Below are positions 25,946 through 34,118 of a DNA stretch of 64,000 bases, piece by piece. The stretch comes from Stenotrophomonas maltophilia (GTDB lineage Bacteria > Pseudomonadota > Gammaproteobacteria > Xanthomonadales > Xanthomonadaceae). Under the pieces are notes generated by a model. That model saw only the letters and a list, made by a program, of their open reading frames with translations. It was not told where the DNA came from and did no database searches. The stretch is from the NCBI RefSeq assembly GCF_006970445.1, contig NZ_CP033877.1, positions 1,744,750 to 1,808,749 of the forward strand, written 5' to 3'. Positions within the stretch are counted from its first letter, which is position 1, and the number at the start of each line of letters is the position of its first letter. Position numbers and translations under genes: made by a program.

Positions 25946-26650
25946 TTAGTCTTCAATCTCGCCACGGCGGGCTGCCGCGCGCACCGCCTGCGCGGTGGTG
26001 GCTACGCCGAGCCGTTGTCGCGCTCGCCGCAGGTGGTTCTCCACCGTGCGTGCAGACAGCCCCAGCGTGGCCGCGATTTCAGCCTGGCGCCGCCCGGCGG
26101 CGACCCAGCGCAGCACCTCGCGTTCGCGTGCGCTCAGCGCGCCTGCGGGAACATCCGCCGGCGCTTCGGCGAGCCGCCGCGCTGCACGGAAGGCTGACGT
26201 TCCGACCATTTCCAGCAGCAGGCGCGCGCTGGCGGACGCATCAATCGAGGTGCCGGCGAAGCTGACCGCACCCTCCAGGCCGGTCGGGCCGAACGCCGGC
26301 ACCTGCAACCCATGCAGGCCATCGCCGCGCGGCTGCTTCACCACCTGATAGCGTTCGCCGCGCACGCCCTGGCGCTTGCTCCAGAAGAACGGCGCATTGC
26401 TGTCCAGTACATGGCGGTTGACCGGGCAGGCGTGCAGGTAGCGGGCGAGTTCGGTATCGCTGCCGTCGCCGAACCAGTCACCCTCGATCCAGTACACGCG
26501 CTGCGCGTCGCGTTCCAGCCCGGTCCCGGTGGCAAACACCAGCAGTCGATCGTAGCCCAAGGGTGAGGCGGCGGCGCGCAGCACGCCGCCCACCGCAGGC
26601 AGTGACCGCGCCTGTTCCAGTTCCAGCAGCGCGGGCACCAGCGCAGGCAT
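25946..26650 (-). CDS. LuxR-type regulator
   Basis: A regulator of about 234 residues. The C-terminal helix-turn-helix is LSAREREVLRWVAAGRRQAEIAATLGLSARTVENHLRRARQRLGV. The N-terminal half resembles an autoinducer-binding domain (YWIEGDWF...RYLHACPVNRHVL...FFWSKR), but where AHL receptors have the Asp-Pro pair it reads Cys-Pro, so the ligand may differ. It sits in the order hchA then this gene, and lies between two peptide–P450 pairs. Start 26650 is chosen because it follows the hchA stop closely; Met at 26674 is possible. No luxI homologue is in the window. Confidence 0.85.
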   Translation of the reverse strand: MPALVPALLELEQARSLPAVGGVLRAAASPLGYDRLLVFATGTGLERDAQRVYWIEGDWFGDGSDTELARYLHACPVNRHVLDSNAPFFWSKRQGVRGERYQVVKQPRGDGLHGLQVPAFGPTGLEGAVSFAGTSIDASASARLLLEMVGTSAFRAARRLAEAPADVPAGALSAREREVLRWVAAGRRQAEIAATLGLSARTVENHLRRARQRLGVATTAQAVRAAARRGEIED

Positions 26651-26654
26651 GGGC

Positions 26655-27527
26655 TCAGCGCCCCGCCAGTGCATCGAGCAGCGTACGCGCGGCCAGCTTG
26701 CCCAACGCGTTGCCGGCCAGCGGACTGTCGCCGGTCAGCAGCAGGCGATCCTGCAGCACGCTGCCATCGATGCCTTCATTGACGATCTGCACGCCCTGCT
26801 GGGCCAGTCGTTCACCGAAGAACCAACGCAGCTGCCCCGGCATGTAGCCGATCTCCGGTGTCTGCCGGTCCATGGCGTCGGGGAAGGCACAGATGCGGTA
26901 GCCACGGAACAGCGAGCCACCATCGGCTTCGTCGACGCCCGCCGCCAGCAGCGCCGCCGGGCCATGGCAGAGGGTGATGATGTGGCGCTGCCTGGCCATG
27001 GCCCACTGCAGCGTGGCTTTCACCGCCGCGCTCTCCGGCAGGCCGATCAGTGCGCCGTGGCCACCGGGAATGAATACGGCGGCATAGTCCGAATCGGCTC
27101 CCAGGCCGGCCACCACCTCGTCCAGTTGCAACGGCTGGCGGAAGCGCGCCTCGTAGCGTTCGTACAGTGCGCCGATTTCGCGGTCCTCGTGCGGGAAGGC
27201 CCACCACTCGAACTTGACGGCGTTGCCGGACAGCGTCGCCACGTCGATGTCGAAGCCGGCCTTGTCCAGGTGGTACATCGGCAGCAGGGTTTCCACCGGA
27301 TGGTTGCCGGTGGAGAACAGATGGCCATTGGCGGTCGGCAGATAACGCTCGTCGGCGGCGATCATCAGCACCTTCCAGCGGCCATCGCGGCGCGCATCCG
27401 GATAGTCGGCCCCGGACAGGTCGCTCCTGGGCGAGGTGAACTGCGACAGCGAGTACGGCGACGGGAAGAAGGCATCGCGCTCGGCCGGATCTGGGCTGGG
27501 CTGGCGGCTGGGCTCTTGCGTGTTCAT
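26655..27527 (-). CDS. hchA: Hsp31-type glyoxalase III / protein deglycase
   Basis: A 290-residue DJ-1/PfpI-superfamily protein matching HchA: VLMIAADERYLPTANGHLFSTGNHPVE, DYAAVFIPGGHGALIGLPES and the nucleophile elbow ITLCHGPAALL with the catalytic Cys. It converts methylglyoxal to lactate without glutathione and has holdase chaperone activity. The start has GGAGG five bases upstream. The LuxR-type gene follows after its stop, likely in one transcript. It lies back-to-back with precursor B. Confidence 0.92.
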   Translation of the reverse strand: MNTQEPSRQPSPDPAERDAFFPSPYSLSQFTSPRSDLSGADYPDARRDGRWKVLMIAADERYLPTANGHLFSTGNHPVETLLPMYHLDKAGFDIDVATLSGNAVKFEWWAFPHEDREIGALYERYEARFRQPLQLDEVVAGLGADSDYAAVFIPGGHGALIGLPESAAVKATLQWAMARQRHIITLCHGPAALLAAGVDEADGGSLFRGYRICAFPDAMDRQTPEIGYMPGQLRWFFGERLAQQGVQIVNEGIDGSVLQDRLLLTGDSPLAGNALGKLAARTLLDALAGR

Positions 27528-27642
27528 GCGGACCTCCGTTGGGGGAAAGTGAGCCCAGCATAGGAGGCCGCGTGCGCAGGCGCGATGAGGGATTCCCCTC
27601 AATCGGCCGCAACCCGGATGCTGCAGCGCGCCACCCGTCCGG

Positions 27643-27695
27643 TTGGACAGCGGGATTATGTCGTGTTATCTAGCCGGTGCCGGGATAATCCCGGC
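27643..27695 (+). promoter_or_regulatory. promoter and leader palindrome of precursor peptide B
   Basis: TTGGAC (27643-27648), 17 bases, TTATCT (27666-27671) form a reasonable sigma-70 promoter. Just downstream is GCCGGGAT-A-ATCCCGGC (27679-27695), a near-perfect palindrome that could be an operator or a leader hairpin before the ribosome-binding site. Confidence 0.45.
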
Positions 27696-27724
27696 ATAAC
27701 CACACAGCAGGCAAAGGAGTGAAA

Positions 27725-27823
27725 ATGAAAAGATTCGCCCGAGCATTGCGCGTCAGCCTCAACATCCATCCGACCGAGAAGAGCAGTGTGTGGACTGTCT
27801 GGCAGATCTGGGTAGAGTTCTGA
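27725..27823 (+). CDS. putative RiPP precursor peptide B (32 aa)
   Basis: ATG 27725 with AAAGGAG five bases upstream encodes 32 residues: leader MKRFARALRVSLNIHPTE and core-like SVWTVWQIWVEF. Aromatics fall every third position: W23, W26, W29 and F32. The leader is shared with peptide A and the C-terminal W-x-x-F end is identical in pattern. A strong hairpin and a P450 gene follow, as for peptide A. The peptide ends on the last aromatic residue with no follower segment. Modification by the adjacent P450 is inferred from pairing and from known P450-tailored RiPPs. Confidence 0.72.
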   Translation: MKRFARALRVSLNIHPTEKSSVWTVWQIWVEF

Positions 27824-27862
27824 TTCCACGGCGTCATACCCGCGATTGATCTGCAGCAAGAC

Positions 27863-27888
27863 GAAGGGACTCGTCTTCGAGTCCCTTC
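27863..27888 (+). other. hairpin between precursor B and its P450
   Basis: A perfect 11-base stem, GAAGGGACTCG with CGAGTCCCTTC, and a TCTT loop, ending just before the P450 ribosome-binding site. It is the positional counterpart of the hairpin at 24656-24684 but unrelated in sequence. Confidence 0.65.
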
Positions 27889-27906
27889 TTGCCGGAGGCG
27901 TACTTC

Positions 27907-29130
27907 ATGCAAGGGACGTCGAACGAAGGCAGTACAGTTGCTGCCGAACGCCTGGCCGCGCGCGTCGAGCGCGAAGGGCCGGTATTGAAGCTGGAAACCG
28001 GCGGCGTCGGGGTGTTCTGCCCGGAGCTGGCCGGCAAGGTCGACAAGGAAAATTCCGAACACCTGTATGTAATCGAATCGCTGGCCGACCTGTTCCGGCG
28101 GCACGAGCGCGTGCGCTGGACCGAAGTGCGTAGCCTGATTGCCACGCGCAGTGCCGAACTCACCAGTGCACAGAATCTGGATGCGTTGCAGTCGCGCATG
28201 CGGCAGGCGCTGGACGCAGTGTGCGGGCATGAACTGGATGCGACGCCGGCAGTATGGAAGGTCATGGCCCATCCGTTGATCCCAATGGTGATCGACGGGC
28301 TGGATGCACGGGGACGCGCCGCCATAGAGCGTGCGCTGCATCTGCGCTATTCCATCCAGGTCGAGCAGGTCATCCATCGGCGCGACCTTCTGCGCAATTT
28401 CCTGATCAATCGTGCCGAGTCGCGCACGATTCATTCCGAACTGAAGCGGCGCGTGCGCGATGGCCGTGCTCCGCTGGACTACGCGCAGTCATTGCTGACC
28501 CTGCGCGAGCGCATCGGCCTGGACAAGGTTACCTACCTGGTCACCGTGCAGCTGATCGCCATTTCCGGGGTGCCCGGCATGATGGCCGCCTGCCTGCTGC
28601 TGGCGATGCAGATGCATCCACACTGGCGCCAGCGCATCGAGGAGGAATTCGCGCCGCTCTCGGATGCGGAGATCCATGCGCTGCCGATGGCCAGGATTCC
28701 CTGCACGATGCGCTTCCTGAAGGAAGTGATGCGGCTGTATTCCACGCCCTTCAACAACCGTCGGGTGGCCGCCTGCGATCTGCAGGTGGAAGGGCAGGCC
28801 ATCGCCGAGGGCACGGTGTTCGAGCTGAGCTCGTTCATCCAGCATCGCTCGGCAAAATACTGGGATGACCCGCTGCAGTTCGATCCCGATCGCTGGCTGC
28901 CCGAGCGGCGCAAGCGCACCGCCGGCATCTATGTGCCTTATGGCTTCCCCACGCGCTCGTGCGTGGGGTCAGCGGTGGGCAACGCACAGCTGGTACTACT
29001 GTGTGCGCTGCTCGCACGTGAATTCCGTTTCACCCCCAGCGCCGGCTACCGGCCCGAGGTGCGCATGGAAGGCTTCGCGATTCCGGCGGCGCTGCACGGC
29101 ACGTTCTCGCGGCGTTCGGCCGGTGCCTGA
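27907..29130 (+). CDS. cytochrome P450 B, paired with precursor peptide B
   Basis: A 407-residue P450 clearly paralogous to P450 A (shared REGPVL, SG-x-PG, PHW, FDPDRWLPERR, GSAVG, EGFAIP). ExxR is KEVMR (E273, R276). The heme Cys is C352 in PYGFPTRSCVG: the first aromatic is Tyr and the fourth position Pro instead of Gly. The I-helix IAISGVPGMMA (217-227) lacks the acid-alcohol pair, as in P450 A. ATG 27907 has GGAGG eight bases upstream; a TTG at 27889 is rejected. Convergent with the hydrolase gene downstream, so the unit ends here. Confidence 0.88.
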   Translation: MQGTSNEGSTVAAERLAARVEREGPVLKLETGGVGVFCPELAGKVDKENSEHLYVIESLADLFRRHERVRWTEVRSLIATRSAELTSAQNLDALQSRMRQALDAVCGHELDATPAVWKVMAHPLIPMVIDGLDARGRAAIERALHLRYSIQVEQVIHRRDLLRNFLINRAESRTIHSELKRRVRDGRAPLDYAQSLLTLRERIGLDKVTYLVTVQLIAISGVPGMMAACLLLAMQMHPHWRQRIEEEFAPLSDAEIHALPMARIPCTMRFLKEVMRLYSTPFNNRRVAACDLQVEGQAIAEGTVFELSSFIQHRSAKYWDDPLQFDPDRWLPERRKRTAGIYVPYGFPTRSCVGSAVGNAQLVLLCALLAREFRFTPSAGYRPEVRMEGFAIPAALHGTFSRRSAGA

Positions 29131-29147
29131 TCTGTCGGGACCGAGGC

Positions 29148-31169
29148 TTACCTTCCCGTTCGCCCGTGTTCCTGCATGTCCTCATGCAGGATCCGCCGCA
29201 GCTCGACGATGGCCGGCGTGGCTTCCTGCACGCTGTGCCCGGACACGATCACCTTCTCCGAATCCGCGTGCGGCAGGTGCGAGCTCCAGTAGGGCACCAG
29301 CCCGTCATCGGTCTTTTCCAGCGGGCCATCGGCCTTGGCGCGGGCGATGATCGAGTGGTAGTGCACCTTCGGTGACATCGGCAGATCGGCCACGGCGCGG
29401 ACGAACGGGTCGTCCTTGTCCAGGTTCTGGATGCTGTTCATCTGGTAGCCGTGCTTGCCATCGTTGCGATCGATCTGGCCGTCGTTGGCCAGTGTCGCCA
29501 CGTCTTCCAGCACGGTCAGCGGCAGCCGTACCAGGCGGCCGATCCAACGGCCGAGGCGGGTGCCGGCCACGTCGGTGCCGCGATGCGGCGTGGCGATGAA
29601 CACCACCCGCGATACCTCCGGTTCCGGCAGGAAGGTCAGCACCGGCGCGCCCTTGGTCCGCAGCAGCTCGCGCTGGGCGGGCGTCATCTGCGCGGTGGCC
29701 AGCAGGGTGTCGACCAGGTGGTCGCCGGAGGAAGAGACCATCAACCGCGAGATCACCCCGCCCATGCTGTGCCCGACCAGCACCATGTCATGCGAGGCCT
29801 GAGCCTTGCCGCTGGGATCGAAGTGCTTGAACACTTCGGCCAGCGTGTGGCGCATCGCATCGTGGCTCATCGCGATGGGCATGTTGGTCGGGTAGTAGAA
29901 CTGCCAGACCTGGAAGTCCTGGCGGATCTCGTCGTCGCGCATCAGTTCGTTGGCCACGTTGACCCAGGCTTCCGGACTGCTGGCCAGGCCATGGATCATC
30001 AGCAGCACACGGCGGTTCGGGTCGTAGGGTTGCATCATGTACAGATGCGGCGTGTCGATGCCGCCCTTGCCACCAAACAACGAGCGCAGCGACTGGTGGC
30101 TGAAGTTGGAGCGTGCCAGCCACAGCGCATAGCCGGCAGTGAAGTTGGCCGCCAGTGGCACCTGCTGGCCGTGCAGGGTCACTTCCGAGACCTGGTAGGG
30201 ATCGTGGATCTCCAGTTCCGGCTCGTCGTCGTGCAGCACTTCCCACAGGTTCTTTCCCGAGAAGCGCAGCAGCACCGTCATCGAAGGCGAGGGCATCTCG
30301 CTCCAGCTCTGCGCGGCCGAGGTGCTTGCCTGCGCGGTGGGTGTCGTTGCCGAAGGCGGGGTGGCCGTGCTGCCGGCCGGGTCGTCCATCACCGCCACCA
30401 GCTCGGCACCGAAGCCATCGCGGCGATGCACGCTGCGCAGCGTGCCGGTGAAGGACAGCGAGGCCGCCGGTACCAGCTCGGTAGGGGTACGCGTATCCAG
30501 CGGTGATGCTTCGCCTGAAGGGGCCAGCACGAAGGTCCAGCGGCCCAGCTGGAAATGGCTGGCCTGGCTGTGCACGCGGCCGGTGGCATACGCGTTGTAC
30601 AGCTGCACCGAGGCTTCCTGCACAGCCAGGTTGTAGTAGTCGCGCACCTGGGTCTGGCGGTCTTCGAAACCACGCTGGTTGGCGGTGCGTTCGGTGAAGA
30701 ACAGATAGGCATAGGCCTGGCGCGCGACCTGCATCCAGGCGTCCAGCCGCGGCTGGAAGTCGGCATCCAGCTCGGTGATCGCGGTCTTGGCGCGGCCGGA
30801 TGCCGAGTACTCGCGCTTCGGCGCCGGCAGGGTCATCGCATACTGCAGCCACAGCTCGGCCAGGCTGGAGCGCTTGTCTTCCTCGCGCACCACGATGCTG
30901 CCTTCCATCGCCTCGATGCAGGGCAGGCCAGGCTTGGCACAGACGCCCTCATCGAGCCCGGCCACGCGCAGGGTCTCGGTCGTCGCCGCGCTGAGCTTGC
31001 CGGTGGTGAGGATGTCACCGCGCTTGAGCGCGATGTACTGGCCGGGCGTGACCGAGGCAACCTGCACCGACGGTCCGAACTGGCGCAGCGTCGCGCAGCC
31101 GCCCAGGGTGAGCAGCACGGTGAAAATGAGGGTCGTGCGGCCGATGAAGCCCAAGCCCGTGGTAGCCAT
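29148..31169 (-). CDS. alpha/beta-hydrolase lipoprotein
   Basis: A 673-residue envelope protein. The signal peptide ends in the lipobox TLGGC. The N-terminal half (about 350 residues) is unfamiliar. The C-terminal half is an alpha/beta hydrolase with the oxyanion segment LLMIHGLASSPEAW, the nucleophile elbow VLVGHSMGGVISR and IATPHRGTDVAG, resembling triacylglycerol-lipase or esterase folds. The catalytic His may lie in VSGHSVQEA near the C-terminus. Substrate unknown. It converges with P450 B 18 bases apart. Confidence 0.82.
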   Translation of the reverse strand: MATTGLGFIGRTTLIFTVLLTLGGCATLRQFGPSVQVASVTPGQYIALKRGDILTTGKLSAATTETLRVAGLDEGVCAKPGLPCIEAMEGSIVVREEDKRSSLAELWLQYAMTLPAPKREYSASGRAKTAITELDADFQPRLDAWMQVARQAYAYLFFTERTANQRGFEDRQTQVRDYYNLAVQEASVQLYNAYATGRVHSQASHFQLGRWTFVLAPSGEASPLDTRTPTELVPAASLSFTGTLRSVHRRDGFGAELVAVMDDPAGSTATPPSATTPTAQASTSAAQSWSEMPSPSMTVLLRFSGKNLWEVLHDDEPELEIHDPYQVSEVTLHGQQVPLAANFTAGYALWLARSNFSHQSLRSLFGGKGGIDTPHLYMMQPYDPNRRVLLMIHGLASSPEAWVNVANELMRDDEIRQDFQVWQFYYPTNMPIAMSHDAMRHTLAEVFKHFDPSGKAQASHDMVLVGHSMGGVISRLMVSSSGDHLVDTLLATAQMTPAQRELLRTKGAPVLTFLPEPEVSRVVFIATPHRGTDVAGTRLGRWIGRLVRLPLTVLEDVATLANDGQIDRNDGKHGYQMNSIQNLDKDDPFVRAVADLPMSPKVHYHSIIARAKADGPLEKTDDGLVPYWSSHLPHADSEKVIVSGHSVQEATPAIVELRRILHEDMQEHGRTGR

Positions 31170-31309
31170 ACGATCCTCCTGCGCGGTGGCGCCACTCTAG
31201 CGGCCGGCCTGTCAAAGCGGAATAGACCGGGTGGTCGGTTTGGGCCTGGCCGCCGTGGGCGATTCAGCCATTCCCGTGTGACACTGCGGTGAATGGAAGT
31301 GACACGGTG

Positions 31310-31777
31310 ATGGCGATGGCCTGGCTGGAAACCCGCATTCCCCCGCCCGTGGTGATGCTGCTGTGCGCCGCTGCAGGCTTTGCAGCACGCTGGCTGCTGC
31401 CGGGTTTCCACCTTCGGCTGCCGGTGCCGGTTCTGCTGGCAGGCGTGATGATGACGCTGGGTATCGTGCTCAATCTGCTGCCCAAGCTGTCGTTCCAGCG
31501 CGCCGGTACCACCGTCAATCCTCTGCGACCTTCGGCGTCGAGCGCGCTGGTTACCAGCGGAATCTACCGCCGCACGCGAAATCCGATGTATCTCGGGCAG
31601 GCGCTGGTCCTGTTTGGGGCCATGGTGTACCTGCAGAACCTGATCGCGCTGCTGGTGGTGCCGCTGTTCCTGGTGTACATCACCCGGCTGCAGATCCTGC
31701 CGGAAGAGCGGGCACTGATGGCCCGCTTTCCCGAGGCGTACGCGCAGTACCGCCATCGCGTGCCGCGCTGGCTGTAG
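31310..31777 (+). CDS. ICMT-family membrane methyltransferase
   Basis: A 155-residue membrane protein of the isoprenylcysteine carboxyl methyltransferase / phospholipid methyltransferase group. Four hydrophobic helices are visible. The SAM-binding signature is present as SGIYRRTRNPMYLGQ, with the C-terminal EERALMARFPEAYAQYRHRVPRW. Bacterial members methylate lipids or small molecules; the substrate here is unknown. ATG 31310 with GGAAG upstream is preferred to GTG 31289. Confidence 0.85.
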   Translation: MAMAWLETRIPPPVVMLLCAAAGFAARWLLPGFHLRLPVPVLLAGVMMTLGIVLNLLPKLSFQRAGTTVNPLRPSASSALVTSGIYRRTRNPMYLGQALVLFGAMVYLQNLIALLVVPLFLVYITRLQILPEERALMARFPEAYAQYRHRVPRWL

Positions 31778-31791
31778 CGTCGGCTACGCCA

Positions 31792-32274
31792 TCAGCGGCT
31801 GATCTGGCACTTCACCGCTGCCGAATAGCCCTCGTAGTCGTCGCCCGCGATCACGTGCAGGGTGTGGCGCTTGTCGATGCGCTTCACGTACGACGGCTCT
31901 TCGGTGTTGGCATGCTCGTTGACCTCGGTCACCGACCAGGCCTTGGCCAGGCGCTTGGAATCGACGCCGTTCAAGTACACGAAGAGGCTCTTCTCGCCCT
32001 CGGCCACGTTTACATCGGCACTGGTGACCGTGCCGCCAAACAGCGCGACCGGCTTGTCCTCCGGCTCGAAGGTGCCGCCTGGCTTCTTGGCCAGGCCAGC
32101 CGCCTGCAGCGCATCGATGGCTTCGGCTGCACTGAAGTTCGAGCCGGCCTTGCAGGCCAGCAGCGCTTCCAGCGTGGCAGTGCCGGGTGGGGCGATGGCC
32201 GGTGCCGCAGCGCGCGCGACTGGGACCGCGACGAGGGCAGTGAGGAGCAGGGAAACCGTGAGGGCAGCTTTCAT
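31792..32274 (-). CDS. secreted hypothetical protein
   Basis: A 160-residue protein with a signal peptide (MKAALTVSLLLTALVAVPVARA). The mature region begins with a Pro/Ala-rich linker, then TLEALLACKAGSNFSAAEAIDALQAAGL and ends EGYSAAVKCQISR; the two Cys, one near each end, could form a disulfide. AAGGATC lies six bases before the start. No family is recognised. Confidence 0.7.
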   Translation of the reverse strand: MKAALTVSLLLTALVAVPVARAAAPAIAPPGTATLEALLACKAGSNFSAAEAIDALQAAGLAKKPGGTFEPEDKPVALFGGTVTSADVNVAEGEKSLFVYLNGVDSKRLAKAWSVTEVNEHANTEEPSYVKRIDKRHTLHVIAGDDYEGYSAAVKCQISR

Positions 32275-32301
32275 GGCAGATCCTTCTGATGGGGGCAGGA
32301 A

Positions 32302-32748
32302 TCAGAACGCCGGTTCGATTACCGGGAACTCTTCAGCGGAGGAGTAGAGGCGATACGCCTGCGTGGCGCCGGCGCGGACGTTGATTTCGGTCGAGCGCCG
32401 ACGGGAATTGTTGGTCTTCTCCGATTGCAGCACGCCGCACAGGCCCCGCCCCTGGACAGGCGTGGCGGTCAGTACGTGGCGCCCCTCGGCCAGGACAAGG
32501 GACAGGCGCTCGGCGGGGTCGAGGTGTGCGGCCATCTTGCCGTCGACCATGACGCCCATGTAGCAGCCGCTGCCCACGAATCCGACATCGCGGGTGATCG
32601 TGATGGTGCCCGTGGGTTCACCCTGGGCATCGATCGGGAAAATGCGCGCGGCCGGAGCATCCTTGATCTGCTCGGGCGACGCCTGCTTGGTGGGCATGCA
32701 GCCGGACAATGCGGCAATCAGCAGGGCAGGGACGAGCAGCTTCTTCAT
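32302..32748 (-). CDS. hypothetical lipoprotein, paralogue of 32951-33367
   Basis: A 148-residue lipoprotein (lipobox AALSGC). Its core, TITITRDVGFVGSGCYMGVM...LDPAERLSLVLAEGRHVLTA...GLCG, aligns with the divergently transcribed neighbour (INVTRDKGFAGGGCSFDIL...LKPGESVSMHVVPGTYFLKL...GLCQ). Both keep two Cys that may pair. AAGGAAG precedes the start. The PEGA-like beta-sandwich look (short strands ending in a carrier-type GTY/GRH) is only an impression. Function unknown. Confidence 0.72.
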   Translation of the reverse strand: MKKLLVPALLIAALSGCMPTKQASPEQIKDAPAARIFPIDAQGEPTGTITITRDVGFVGSGCYMGVMVDGKMAAHLDPAERLSLVLAEGRHVLTATPVQGRGLCGVLQSEKTNNSRRRSTEINVRAGATQAYRLYSSAEEFPVIEPAF

Positions 32749-32950
32749 CGCAATTCTTCCTTGGCGGAGATCGGGGTCTCGATGGCCGGAATGATGCAAT
32801 GAAAAGGGCCTGGAGTTACAGCCTTCCAGGCGTGCGGGGACGAAGATGGCCGGAACCCAGTCGTCACGGGATCCGGCTTCTTGCCTCGGACGGGCAAGTT
32901 TTCCTTGAACTTGTCGGCCGGGTAGACTCGCAGGCCTACAGGGAGGACGC

Positions 32951-33367
32951 ATGAAGAAGATTTCGGCTCTGGGGTTCTTGGTCCTACTTGCCACCGGATG
33001 TTCCTCAACGGCAGTAGCCCCAGGGACAGCGAAGGCTGTGTCAGCCGGTCGGTTGTACGACGCCAGTTACCTTGAGAGCAGTCCCGATCGCTCTGCCACC
33101 ATCAACGTGACTCGTGATAAAGGATTTGCGGGCGGTGGCTGCTCGTTCGACATCCTGATAGACAACCAGAAGGTCGTTGCGTTGAAGCCAGGCGAATCGG
33201 TCAGCATGCACGTGGTGCCTGGAACTTACTTCCTAAAGCTTGAGGCCGGTGGCGGTCTTTGCCAGAACGTTTCAACGTTCCAGAACTTGACGGTCGCTGC
33301 TGGCGATGTCCTGGCCTATCGCATCTCCTGGCCCGCCGGTGGACGGCCAACGATGGAGCGGCAGTAG
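32951..33367 (+). CDS. hypothetical lipoprotein, lower GC than neighbours
   Basis: A 138-residue lipoprotein (lipobox LLATGC) with GGAGGA before its ATG. It is a divergent paralogue of the lipoprotein at 32302-32748. Its third positions are visibly less GC-rich than the surrounding genes, and it ends close to the ssrA 3' end, a common site for acquired DNA, but no integrase or attachment repeat is seen. Function unknown. Confidence 0.72.
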   Translation: MKKISALGFLVLLATGCSSTAVAPGTAKAVSAGRLYDASYLESSPDRSATINVTRDKGFAGGGCSFDILIDNQKVVALKPGESVSMHVVPGTYFLKLEAGGGLCQNVSTFQNLTVAAGDVLAYRISWPAGGRPTMERQ

Positions 33368-33480
33368 GCTGCCGCTCCTCTAAGAGTTGCAGTACTTCTA
33401 GCTAGTTGACGCATTCCAAGCGCTGGATGTACCCCCGCAGTCGTACGGCCAGCAATGGAAGCCTTGGGCAACATGGAACA

Positions 33481-33527
33481 AAAAAAAGCCGGAGACCCTT
33501 GATTTTCTTGGGTTCCGGCTTCTTTTT
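33481..33527. terminator. terminator of ssrA (bidirectional)
   Basis: AGCCGGA and GGGTTCCGGCT arms around an AT-rich loop, bounded by a run of A on one side and CTTTTT on the other. It lies 22 bases past the tmRNA 3' end on the minus strand and can also end the lipoprotein transcript on the plus strand. Confidence 0.8.
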
Positions 33528-33548
33528 GGTCCCGACTGGACCGGTAAA

Positions 33549-33941
33549 TGGTGGAGGTGGGCGGAATTGAACCGCCGTCCGAAGGCACTCCATCCCCAGC
33601 ACTACATGCTTAGCTCACCGTTGAATCTCGTCCCCGAACAGCACGGTGCGCAAAGCGCATCCGGGAACCAGCCTGTTGTGTTCTAGTGCCGGACTGACAG
33701 GCAGCCACCCAGCGCGATTCCATGATAGTGACTCTACGCTGCGAGCATGGACACAAGCAGTTTCGAGGCTCCGCCTAAGTCGGCAGAAGGTCACGCACCG
33801 CAGTTTTTAGGCTGCGAGAGCGACCGGAGCGTAGTTGTCGTCGTTGGCAACTAGAGTTTTGCAGCTGGATTTACGAGGACAGCTACCCCCTCGGCATGCG
33901 CCAGGCGACTTCACAACCCCCGTCGAAACCAATGCACCCCC
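33549..33941 (-). ncRNA. ssrA: transfer-messenger RNA (ssrA)
   Basis: tmRNA for ribosome rescue. The 5' end GGGGGUGCAUUGGUUUCGACGG pairs with the 3' acceptor strand CACCUCC, followed by ACCA. The T-arm loop GGTTCAATTCC is intact. The tag frame (33807-33848, minus strand) encodes ANDDNYAPVALAA and stop, the expected beta/gamma-proteobacterial tag ending in ALAA. Pseudoknot regions fill the rest. Its partner smpB is about 3.4 kb away. Confidence 0.96.
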
Positions 33942-34118
33942 GGTTTCTACAGTGCTGCAAGGTACAGGGCCGATTCCGTGTCGCCACGGGCAGGGCCTGC
34001 CCAACGATGCGAATGGTACGGCAATCTTCCTGAACAGTCACGCCCGGCACGTGGATCCGCCTGAACGCAGCCACGCAGCCATCTGCCACGCCAGGCGGCC
34101 GGCAGGGTTGGGCCCAGC

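Noticed and set aside
24525..27823. The two small peptides as Trp/Tyr attenuation leaders for the P450 genes
   Set aside because: Kept as the main alternative, but the conserved N-terminal RAL-x-VSLN with different codons, and the lack of aromatic codon runs in peptide A, favour a functional peptide over ribosome-stalling codons.
33368..33548. Genomic island integrated at ssrA
   Set aside because: No integrase, no duplicated tmRNA 3' end and no phage genes are visible; only the adjacent lipoprotein has deviant composition.
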